The position numbers and the translations under genes are program-made. From Sipunculus nudus (lineage: Eukaryota > Annelida > Sipuncula > Golfingiida > Sipunculidae): a stretch of DNA of 64,000 bases. How positions within the stretch are numbered: the stretch's first letter is position 1; every line of letters begins with the position of its first letter. The notes below the pieces were generated by a model, which was given only the letters and a program-made list of their open reading frames with translations, made no database searches and was not told where the DNA came from. Shown piece by piece: positions 21,919 to 33,400 of this stretch. The stretch covers positions 2,666,001-2,730,000 of the forward strand of contig CM049310.1 in the NCBI GenBank assembly GCA_026874595.1, read 5' to 3'.

Positions 21919-24135
21919 GTGCAGTTTTTAACAAAATTTATCAAGTTTACCATCAGATGTATATCCAGAGAAAATATTAACGTGGTAATGGGATTAATCA
22001 CAGGACAGTACATTAATGCGGCAAGGCAAACGAACATGTGGAAACCTACCTGTACTCAAAATAAATATCTGAAAAGAATTAAAAGGAATAAGCCATTGTT
22101 TAACGATCTTCGTAAATGTAAGCGTAGTGAGTTTATGCGTGCAAAGAAAGGATTTAACCAGTCACCTAGTGACGTCAATCACAATAGAATGAGATTTGCA
22201 AGTCGTGCATATAAGAAACGTTAGAAATGCTTTTTAGTACAACAAATATAAAACAAGATTTTGTGCATCTTTGCACACAATAAGGAATGTTAATGTCAAG
22301 GCTTACTGGTCGATAGTTCGTTAAAATAAAAACATCAACAGATGTACTGCTGGGACTTTGCCAAGTTATATGACCATTTTAAACTATGAGTTGATAGGGA
22401 CCATTTTAAACTATGAGTTGATAGGGATACATGTGAGGAACATGCCCAACCAGATTCAGATTTTGATTTATAAAACGATACTGATAATCCGGGTGAATGA
22501 TTCTCTGAAAATTAGGTTAGAGAGGCAATTAAAAACTTGCCAAACATAAAGGCATGTGGTTTTGATTTAAATATGGGTATTTTCCTTGACACATCGACAC
22601 CGGTTATGTTTGTAGAAAATTATCTTATGAATTATTGCAGAGTGGATATATTTCCCCGCTGATTAGAAACTTGGTATGTTCCGTAAAGTTTTTTTTAAAA
22701 TAAAGGGAGCTTAGCGTTACCTATAATAGGCAATTATAGAGGTTAAACAATATTAAGTTGTTTAGGTAAATTATTTACCTTCCTAATTAACAAGAGAAAA
22801 ACCGCATTTGTGTGGGAAAATATTTTTTTTGGCGAGGAGCAAGCTGGATTTCGTTAAGGATATGGTACCAATGAGCAAATATATACATATAGTATATATA
22901 CTGCTTTTTGGGTTGTAAGTGAGCGATTTAAACTGTAGGCTTGCCGCAAAGTGTAAGGGTTTAAAACAGTTAAATCGCTGTCAAAATGTATCTCTATCAG
23001 CCCGGGATATCCTTATAATGTAAAACATTTTTGTCCTTTTAAATGCAGATGATACAGTGATCTTAGCTGAAACTGAACAGGAACTGCAAAAGGCATTTAA
23101 TCTTTTTGTTATACCTTTTGTAATGAAGTAGATATAACTGTTAATTATAACCCCCAAAAATCAAAGTTAATGTTGTTTTCAAGGGGGGGGGGGATTAGAA
23201 AAGGATCAGTTTAGAATTTGACCAGGTAATATAGATGTATTTTTTATATATACTTATGTGTTGTATTTAATTGTTAGTTAAACAAAGAAAAGAAACATAT
23301 CTGTGTCAGCTATGTATGGAATTATAGAAATTCCAATTTATTAGATTTTCCTTTTGATGTTAAGCTGCAATTGTTTGATGAAACAGTTTTTACCAGTGTT
23401 ATTATATGGTTGTGAGGTATGGGGTGCAGAAGACCTAACCAAAGTTGAAAGGGTTCATTTGAGATTTTTTTTTAAATGATATTAGGAGTACCAAAGAATA
23501 CACCCTTGCTGATGTTAAATGGAGAACTTGGACGATTTCCTCTCAGTTTAGAGATTAAAACCAGGCAAATCGGATTCTGGGCGCGGATTATAACAGGAAA
23601 ACGTGACCAATATGTCAATTTAATTTATAGATTAGTATTTGATTTACATTGTAGTGGAGAAGTAGGTTGTAGATTAATGAGATAAGAAATGAATTGTGTT
23701 TCAGTGGATTATCTAACATATGGTCTTGCCAGCAAGTTATGAACTCCAGGTGGTTATACCAGTGTATTAGATTAAAACTCCAGGACCAGTATCAACAAAG
23801 ATGGCATGAACTTGTCTCAGAAGCACAAATATGTAGAGCATACTCATTATATCAAGACAGATTTATTTTTGAACCATATTTAACTATTTTGCCAACTGAT
23901 TTGGTCAATTAATGTGCAAATTAAGAACTGGAAATCACCATTTACCAGTACGGACAGGACGTCTCCTAGGGTTAACTCATGATGTAAGACAATGCAGTTA
24001 TGTAGTCTGGATGTTATTGGGGATGAATATCATTATTGGTTTGTATGTGAGTATTTTCGTTTGGAGAGGTTGCATTATATACCTAAGACTATTTTGCGTC
24101 TTCCTGATGAGATAAAAATGTTAAACATAAGAAAT
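21919..24135 (+). pseudogene. Second LINE (CR1/Jockey-like): linker, RT and C-terminal remnants
   Basis: Ordered pieces on one strand: the pre-RT linker at 21919-22224 (NKPLFNDLRKCKRSEFMRAK, SRAYKK); RT pieces at about 22550-22900, including GNYRG and EEQAGFR; the catalytic NADDTVILAE at about 23045-23075; LLYGCEVWGAED at about 23400; and the C-terminal LGRFPLSLEIKTRQIGFWAR and LRTGNHHLPVRTGR (23530-24000), ending with a CSLDVIGDEYHYWF-like segment near 24100. Many stops and frameshifts mark an old, dead copy. A 27-bp tandem duplication sits at 22372-22425. Confidence 0.8.
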
Positions 24136-24449
24136 AAGTATGATCCTATATTCTAATTCATAAGTTCACACAGGGGTTTTCTCCCTTAAATCATTACATA
24201 TTTTGTTTTCAGACATATATAACACCGTGTATGTTTTAATCAGGATTATTAAATATGGTATATGGTCATTTCTTGTACCTGTTACAAGGGTTTGAGAATA
24301 AACAATGTCTATAATAAGTGACCCTTTGTGCATGAAACCTTAAAACTTTGAGTTGTGAGTAATATCAGTTCTGTAAATGACAAACACAAAATTAAATGTG
24401 TGTGTGTACATGCATGCTTAGAGAACACAAGTGCTTGTAATATCAGTTA

Positions 24450-24550
24450 AAGCAATGTCGGCTGCGCAAGGTTAGAATGTGAAAAGTCTGGGCAGCCAAC
24501 ATCGGCTTGGACTCTGATGCTCCGCAGCCGACAATGTTGGCTGGTTATAT
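24450..24550 (-). repeat. Inverted copies of the 37-bp minisatellite unit
   Basis: On the minus strand it reads GCCAACATTGTCGGCTGCGG and then AGCATCAGAGTCCAA, matching the 17820-18085 unit. A weaker inverted partner (AATGTCGGCTGCGCAAG at about 24456) lies beside it, so the site can form a hairpin. Confidence 0.65.
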
Positions 24551-24611
24551 ACTTTTTTTTTAAGTTGTATTTCGCTTTGTCGAGCAGCTACAGGTTGCTG
24601 TGTTCAAGACC

Positions 24612-24863
24612 TCAGCCCTGTGCGCCCCTTAAACATAATTTTGAAAGCCAATAGACGTGATGCCACCAAGCCAAGCAGAAAGCTGCAAGAGACCACCACC
24701 GTTTTCCCGCAACGGTGACTTTATAGAAAAGCCACAGCGCCCACAGCCACAAAGCAAAAGCAGCATACTTTCCCTCTACCGATCCCAGCAGCGAAGACCC
24801 AGCCATGCCAATCGAGAGCCGAACTCGATTTGTGAAACGACAGAGCTTCGAGACGAATGCCAT
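24612..24863 (-). other. Open frame for a Trp-rich hydrophobic peptide, unresolved
   Basis: 83 codons on the minus strand, divergent from the antiporter and about 900 bp upstream of its start. GC content is above that of the surroundings. Residues about 33-50 (YAAFALWLWALWLFYKV) and 56-75 are hydrophobic and Trp-rich. No family is recognised, and no clear splice donor or poly-A signal decides its status. It could be a first exon, part of an unknown repeat, or chance. Confidence 0.15.
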
Positions 24864-25644
24864 TTTATACTGGCAGTTTCGGCCACTAAGACTGTATAAG
24901 CAAGTTTTTTCTTCATAAGCTATATACTTTCTTAAAGAATCGTGTTGTATTGCAGAATTTCAGAATCAAAATTTCTTTTATTCTTTCAAACAATGTCTTT
25001 TAGGATATCCAAGTCCGGAATGCCAGGGTCACTGATGACAAATATTGCAGTTGTCACCTGTGTTACGTAATTTGACAAATGATCCCTGCCTCGATTGCTC
25101 TGTTTGTTTACCTTAGACTGGAAGTAACAATTACACACATTCAGTTGATAACGAGCAGTTTGATTAAGCGTATCCGTGCGACATGCCAGGAAAACAAAAC
25201 ATGCACTGCTGGCCTCACAGTCGATCATACCTAGTACCTGAGCCGTTCACTTCTACGTCACTACAACAGTTACAACGTGATGTAGAACCAGAGATTATTC
25301 AGCTAAAACATATCACTGTTTAAGACTTTGCTTTGTGTTTATTCTTGAATTCAGGCATTATTAAGGTTTTAATGATCTAATCTTGTTATTCGTCCTTGTT
25401 TGATCCTCTCCTTGTAAACGTACTTATCATTGTTAATTCATCTATTTTCATGCTTGTGCACGTAGCCATTAAGATAAATGGAGATACAAAACCGATTGAT
25501 AGCTATAACTACCAGGTTAAAAGACCCTGTTTTGTTCTTAATCTATAATAAATGCATTAGCCTACTTGATAATCTGATACATTTTGGTTTTTACATCATG
25601 ACTCAGTTCACAAGACATAAGCTCGGCCGTGAGCTCTGCCAACC

Positions 25645-25656
25645 TATATATATATA
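25645..25656 (+). promoter_or_regulatory. Candidate TATA element of the antiporter gene
   Basis: CTATATATATAT lies about 120 bp upstream of the start codon. It would place transcription start near 25675-25685 and give a 5' leader of about 90 bases with no ATG of its own. TA-rich sequence is common in this window, so this is a positional guess. Confidence 0.35.
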
Positions 25657-25768
25657 GCATTGTCTAAAGGTGAAATAGCCTCGATTTACTGTTTACGGCA
25701 TCTATCAGTGCGTGGTAGAGTTGGTGCAATTCAGGTGTTAGATTACCAGGTTAGAACAGAAGCTAGGC

Positions 25769-26207
25769 ATGTCATCAGCTACTGATTTAGTTTCTAATGT
25801 TGAGGAAATACACAGCTCAGTGAGCACGATCCACATAGATAACGCTGTAGGAGGAGAAGGAAGTCAGGGAGTGATGGAAAGTGGGAAGGAGAACCATGGA
25901 TGTTCGGAGAAATGCAAATCTAGCTGCTTTGCGTGTTGTACTCCATGTCTCAGGAGCCGCAACCCACTTCCGCCCAATCCAACAATTTTTGATCATTTTA
26001 AACACATGTTTATGCTCCCGCCTCGAGGTTTGTTCGCGACTGCTGTGTCCTGCGGCGTACTAGCGGCATTGGTCTGGGCCTGTGCTTATACTATAACAGA
26101 TCGAAACGGTCTGCCAGGAGGCAACTTGTTCGGAATCATCGTCACGACTATCTTTGCCAAATTATTTGGTTGGATCGTGGAAAAATGCAAGCTTCCTCCG
26201 CTTTTAG
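25769..26207 (+). CDS. SLC9B2: SLC9B2 exon 1 (residues 1-147)
   Basis: Start codon, polar Ser/Glu-rich N-terminus, cysteine cluster CSEKCKSSCFACCTPC (45-60), first helix (87-108), then LPGGNLFGIIVTTIFAKLFG and KLPPLLG. The donor G|GTAAGT follows the first base of Gly147. The open frame running on to 26245 is intron read-through. Confidence 0.92.
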
Positions 26208-27407
26208 GTAAGTTATTCCCGTTTTCTCTTATACTATGTGTATGAGATTAATCACAGTAATACGCACACGAGAGACTGGAATAATATTGAAGAACGAGAC
26301 CATAGTCAACATTTATCGGTGAAATATTCTCAAAACTTGCCGGAGATTATAAAATTGTCAAATGGTCCTATTTGACTGTAATTGGAACTAGAAAGGCCCA
26401 GATTTCATGGTTTGGCTGTTAGTAAGGTTTAACATTACTCTGTTGTTCCACTATAATAATCATGAAGAAGTACTGACTTCCGTTATATCTTGTTTATTTC
26501 TTGGGTTGGCTTGCCATGTTCTTTCTTCGGACTTGTCCGTATTAACATCTTGCTCGGTCTGTATATATTGACAAAACTGAATGCATGTAAACGTGTATAA
26601 CGGTATATGTTTGCACCAATAAACACACTTTAATTTATATCTGTTCCTATGTTTTTGTTAATGTATATTTTCTTATGTTAGGGATGCTCCTAGTTGGCGT
26701 TGGGCTCAAAAATATTCCAAGAATAGACATAGCTCGCCACATCATTCCGGCATGGTCTTCTGCTCTCAGGTAATACTATTAATAATAATAATAATAATAA
26801 TACATGTAATAATAACAACAAATTAATGATAATAATAATACTAATAATAATATATTATGGTAGGTCATGGGACCAAATTCAGAATATCATCGACCTTACA
26901 CTCATGGATCTATATGAACCACATTTACAAAATGATGCAAGAAACATTTAAAAGACAGAGCTTCCATGTATAACCAGTGAATAGACTCTTTTTTTTTTTT
27001 AATCTTACTATAGTGGTCACTGGACTGGAGATTCGTGTTTGAAGTTTTTATTTCCTATAAAAAAATCTTCCGCAAGAGTTTCCCGTAAAAATAGAATATT
27101 AACTTTTTCCGGTTTGTCAAATGAAAAATATTTTCTGGTGAGCATAAGGTCATTGGACATTTCTTAATGATTCCTTGTCCTTGAACTGTTACATTAATAG
27201 CTTATATAGAGCCCGTTGACCTTAGATACCCTAATCACATCTCCGGTCAGGGAGATATCGCGGTCACCTTACTAAAATGTAATCAGGTGCTAGACTGACC
27301 CAAGTCCAGAACCGGTCTATCTCGGCCTCTGGGAGGGAAAAGTGTTCGTATCCCTGGTCCCCCCCCCCCCCCGGCCGTGTAGTAAGAATGTCTGACAAAA
27401 TTTGATT

Positions 27408-27492
<85 letters not shown>

Positions 27493-30400
27493 GGTAGTGT
27501 TACCCTCCGATGTAAAGTGCTCTATGGCCTACAGGCTAGGCCAGAGCGTTATAACTCTGGAGAAAAACAACACTGTAAATTCACTACAGTCTGTTTCACG
27601 GGATGCGACCCGATGTAGATTCAGAAACATTAGTTGGGATTTAATTTTTGTGGTTTTCGTGGATCAAGGTATTCAAAGATATCTTGGTGGCAGCTGGTTG
27701 TCGACTTCATCTGTATATATCTGTATTATATTACTTATAAACAATGAATATCTATTTATATAGGTTTTTAGTTTAAACATTAATATGTGAATAGGCCTAC
27801 ACATACTTTAAAATTGTTTAGGTCATGGTCAATTTAAAATCAAGCAGTTCCCTTTTTCACACTGAAAAAAAAGCTCATTGGTAATTTTGCAAATCTCAGG
27901 GTCTACGCGTTCTCAAAGTTGAAGAAAGTCTACAGTTGAAATTAAATTTAGCAACAGCCTAAATTATAATTGACTACTTTGTGCTTTATAATGCTTACTA
28001 TGAAGTCCTTGCTTCGACATGAAGGTATGACGTTACTGTGTAATTTGAAGAGGATGTTTCTCGCAAGCCGTAAAGCTACGTCAATGCATCGCCCTCCCTT
28101 AATAAGCGTTTTCCTTAAACAAACTTTGTAACCATACATGCGTGTTCACGGTTTTTCATCTCAGTGGTTCACCCTTCTTGCTGTCACGTAACTGCTCGTC
28201 CTCAGTAGTCTGGTTACAAAGCTACGTCTCGCGGGTACCTTATTTTCCCGCGTGTGTTTATGTGTAGATGTGTGTTGCTTAATATAGCTATATTACTATA
28301 GGTTATACTAAAGACCTAGGGTTGGTTTTGAGATGTGTCAGAACAAGTTGGAAGGTTTACTGGCATGCAACAAGCTACGGCGACCAGCAGCTTGCACTGT
28401 GTACACAAGTTGTAGTGTGGGGGCATATGTCACCGAGTAATTTTTCCCTGTAAAAATGACATACTACATTTTTGTGACCCTTAGACCTTAACCTTTACAA
28501 AAATTATGGTGCCAATATTTCTATTGTGGTTTTGTCAAATTTGATTTTATAGTAAAAATTGAGGGCCAATATATACAAATATTTATTACAGGGGGAAATT
28601 TAGCAACTAAACACCTCAAAATGGTATCCTGGGGTAATTTGTGGAATGTGTATGGCGGACCACTTGCTCATTAAGATAACCTGTATCGTATACAGTATGG
28701 CTCCGTTTTCCCAGGTTTTAACCAATGACTAAATATTTGCTTCATTCATACATAACATATGGAAATGACCCTGTTATTCTTCCATTTAATTTGATTTTGC
28801 TGTTGCGCTATCCTATTGTTCGATTATTACATCATTAAGCATCACTATCCGCTCGCTGATGGTGAAGGTATAGAGCCCGTTTCTTACGGCAAGTTTAACC
28901 AAAGTATATCTAAAGGTTCCTAAGGAATTCTAAGGAGTACTTTTTATGTTTTGGTCATGATAAAAAAAATGATTTATATAAGTTTTAGGTGCATGACTAA
29001 TTATTTTTTACATATTTTGTAAAGAATAAACAACAGACAAAAAGGACAGCCTTGACTGGATTTAGTGCTAGATCCTCACTAACCCCACAAAAGTATTAAG
29101 AAATGCTTCCTAGTCCACCATTCACAGTGAAATGAAGTATTTATTAAAGGTGCTCAATCACCTACCTTTTGAAAAAAAATTATCTGATTTCTGGCTTTGT
29201 CTGTGTGTATATTAATTACCTTTAAGGATAATTTTGGTTGTGAAAAGTTCTAATAAGGCCTTAGAGAAGATGTGTGAATTTGTTAAAAAACATGTTTGTA
29301 AACACAGCAATTTTGACAAATGGGAAAAACATTTAACCTAAGGTGGAAGGTTACATATATACAGAGGTAGAAACGACACTTGTTGTAAAATGCAATTTGC
29401 AAAGATCTGGCTTATCTGACTTTCTTCCAGAGGCCATTGTTGAATTTTTTTGATGATTTTTTTACGGGCCCCCACATATTATTAACACACTGATATAAAC
29501 ACAATAAGCAGCCTGTTAGCAGTGATATCCACGTTTCTGGCCTATTTTGATTAAAGCTCCAAGGGATTTCCTTTAATTTATAATGGTCAGATAGGTGATT
29601 GGGTCGCTTTAAGAAGAAAAAAAAATAATAATCATAATAACAACGTTGATCATATAACCTCAGCTTTGTGCGGGCAATAGCATGTCACTTGAGAGCCTTC
29701 TTTGGAGTAGCTTTTTTCATCAGTTATTTTACTATTTATTGCAAATCTTTTGTAAGCTGGACACATTAGGTAGTTTACAGCAGGCAAATAGTTACAGGCA
29801 CTTACCGTAGAATGAGACATGAGAAATAATTAATATTGAATGAAATGCATGTTTTGCTGAAGAATTCATTAAGGAGAGTGTTTCGAAAAAAAAAACAAAG
29901 GGACCTTAGAAAATGTAGAAGAAAATTCCTGTTGAAGGAAACAAATTTGAAATTGAATGTCAAAAGTGTCATCATGAGTCATAATGTTATCGTACGTGTT
30001 TACAAATGTTTTTCTATCCCATCTCCCCCCCCCCCCCCCCCCCGAAGGTCTATTTTTAAAAACGATTTTGTTTTGGTTGGTCAATCTTTTTTTTACATTT
30101 ATGGGACTATAAAACCGACGCATTCAGGATATACCAGTACAATAACAAAAACCGGACAAATCTGAATATAAACTATGGTAAAACCAATCCTAAAGTTTAA
30201 ATGTAACAACGGTTAAGTTAAATGCTTGTTATAATTGAATTCTTGTCGCTCTTTCATTATCCTTAAATGACTTGTGATGGCTCAATGGCAACAAAGGGTT
30301 CATCCTTCCGAACAATTTCCCGGTACAACTTTCTAAAAAGCGTCACTCTTTCTCTCTACACACATATATATGCATATACATATGTACATCCTTGACCGAC

Positions 30401-33400
30401 ACTTGTGGCCTATCTTCCCAAAACAGAAACAAGTCTTATCCTTAAATGTTCACCCGTCTGCCGGTTGGGGGCGCCCACATCGCCAACAGATCTGTGCCTT
30501 GGGTGCATTAGACCAAGATGCTGGTAACACATGTAATAACAGTCTCAGCCTGAGTATGGTTTTCTTCTATGATCACTAGTGCACCTATAGTTGCACACTC
30601 CACAGCAACTGAAATCTCATAGGCTGGGGCAAAAAAGACAATCTGTCACCTGCTTTGGTGTCCATGGATAATAGCCGGTTCTGATTTTTTTCATCGTTTA
30701 TACCGACAATAAGCTGATCACGCACCAACTGGTCTTGAGGGTTCAGATTTACAATGCTCAGTTAACGCTTTCAGTGAGGCTACATATACTCAGCAACACA
30801 TTCACCATTTTTGCGAAACATTTAAGAAGCGGGTCGTGCAACACACTCAGATGGTGACGGATCATGATTTTGTTTGAGCAAAGGACTCGCCGGCTTAAAA
30901 ATGTGACGTAGGAGTTTGTAAGAATCACGGTCTATAATCGTAATTAGCAATGTAGCTTCTGACCTTCCTCCGTAATATTGTTTACAATGAAAAAATGGTC
31001 CAATCTTTCCCGATATTCACTGTTCTTTGTCGCGATCAAACTCTTTCAGGCTACCGGTGAAAGCCATGTTGAACTCAATGACAAAGAAAATAATCCACAC
31101 CAATCCTTTATAATAAACCACAAAAGCCAGCTAAATCACATATCTGAGGAATCTGTAATCCCTTTTTTTTCGTCGCCATTTGTCATAAAGTCCATATAGC
31201 GAAACACACGGCAAACAATAATGACAAAAGAACAGTCTTTGTGCCCACTGTATTTACTCCATAATAGTACGGCGGGAAGTTGATACCGACCCGCCTTCTA
31301 CCGGCGAAAATGCATGTAACCAAAAGAATAATTTAAAGGGACATAATCAGGAGCAATATAATGCCTATTCTTTCACACTATCAGTTCAGTTTTGCTTTAT
31401 ACGAAAGTATCCCAGCAAAACCATCCAAGCAACCAACCTCAGTACCTCGCATATACGACTGTTTAACACCTTGTTATGGCTCTGCGTGTTGGTAAACACA
31501 ATCCGCGTGTGTATGTTTACCATAACAAGCCCGCGTAACCGGAGGTCCGATTGTGAGTCGCAAAACGTGGTGTTTCAGGCAACGGAAACATGTATTAGAT
31601 TTTTTTGGGCCAAGTCGGTCAGGGATCTGATTGACACGTGTTATGGCTTCACGATGTACACGGCCCCTCGCGGTGTGTTTAAGTTCACACCTGTGTTCGG
31701 GCCCGGTCCACTATTTTTAACACTCGTTTACAGGAGTAAGCAAACGGTTGCAAGGCAATAATTTTGTAGGTACAGATTTATTTTTATGGGAAGCAGATAT
31801 TTTCCATTTTAATTCAACATGCTATACAGGTGTTTGGGCCCCTTAAATGCTGAAACCATATCTACAGTACCATCATTTGTTATATATCATAAAAGATCTG
31901 GATACTATGATGAAATTGGACTTTTCAGATATCATAACAAAAGCATTATTCCTCAGTGAATAAAACATATTTCTGAATTTGGTCATTTTTTTTAACTGGC
32001 CGGAGCTTAAAACCGGTTTCATACCTGGTCAATACAGCGTTTATTATCAGTTTTTTTTCATTAAACCCTGTATTCATCTCGAAGTGTGAATCTCCCAGTC
32101 AGTATAATAGCCTCTGTAAATTGCTTTGAGTGCCAACAAATCCCGACGCGACTGACAGATTGAACAAGATAGATCGCCGAGACAAATTCAACACGGCAAA
32201 GTTACGGTTTCTTTCCATGCTTGCGGGTCCCACACGGGAAACTATACTACTGTATTATCATTGTCCACTTTCGATATGTGCGTGCCCCCGTATTAATCTA
32301 GTCGTGACAACCCGATTCAGTAGGAAATCGGATAATTGGGCTGGTAAGTCTACTCGAGTCGTGTTACTAGTAATATGGAGGAATGTATCGCAATGGTCTT
32401 CATTAGGTTTCATTCATATTGTGGTAATCGGCCCATAATCTCAATATTATGCTAAGAATGATGAATAAACACAATAGTATACACGTGAGCTCACAACCCA
32501 AACTGAAACACCGTCTTCATGGACACGGGTCATTTCCTGTATCGCCTGCAAGCTGCCTTCGTCCTGTAACCCGTGCGAGCCATGCTTGTGTTCATGCGGT
32601 CATAAATTCAATAAAAAATGACGAGGGGTTTACCAATGTGCTGAGTTAAACAGGAATTTTTTTCGCTCATATTTGGTATTATCGGAAAATTTACAAAAAA
32701 AATGATAACGATTGGTTTGGATTATGTTGATTGACAGTGTACCTAAAAGCCATGAAGCGTTGTCAGAAATGACGAAAATATTTGCATCTTCATAAGGCCT
32801 TATAATGCGTTCCTCAAACTGAGATGTAGTGACACTCTGGCGCCAGTAATCTTGTCGTAATGCCAGAGGGTCGATATGCGGTTAGAATTAATTCCGCATC
32901 CAGATATTTGTGGATTTTTTGGAGGGGGTGGGGTGGGTTGGGGGGTCCTCATGCGTGCCATTTGCGGGTATAACAGATGCTGGTACAGTCAAGCTCACTT
33001 TGTGTAATATCGGTTGATATAAAATCCCGTTTATTGTCACATAAATTTGAAATCCCAAACCATTTCCTTTATAAACAATGGTAAATCTGACCGTTTAATA
33101 TCATAAAATATTGTCATAATCCCGTTTATTGTCATGCTTGGAACCCTTGGCAGTGATACTAGTTCCCAGTTAATATCACATCAAAAGCCAACACGCCATC
33201 AACGAGGCCAAGAGCTTGTAATCGGTCAGGCGTATAAACAAGTGACCCATGGGTCATGACGCTCAGCTGACTGGGAAGAGATTCACAAAAGGAAATGTTA
33301 TCATCAGAATGGTAGTATATACTCATTCAACTGAAGCATCAAACAGATTAACCAACAGGCCAAGATTAAGTCTGTATTTATATATCTATAAATAGAGAAA

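Noticed and set aside
26208-26245. Antiporter exon 1 ending at the in-frame stop at 26243-26245
   Set aside because: A strong donor (GTAAGT) at 26208 and the conserved GML continuation at 26682 show that this is intron.
29836-30165. 109-codon open frame with a poly-Pro run
   Set aside because: Generated by a C homopolymer in intron 2; no motifs.
31471-31761. 96-codon open frame in intron 2
   Set aside because: No recognisable domain, splice signals or repeat family.
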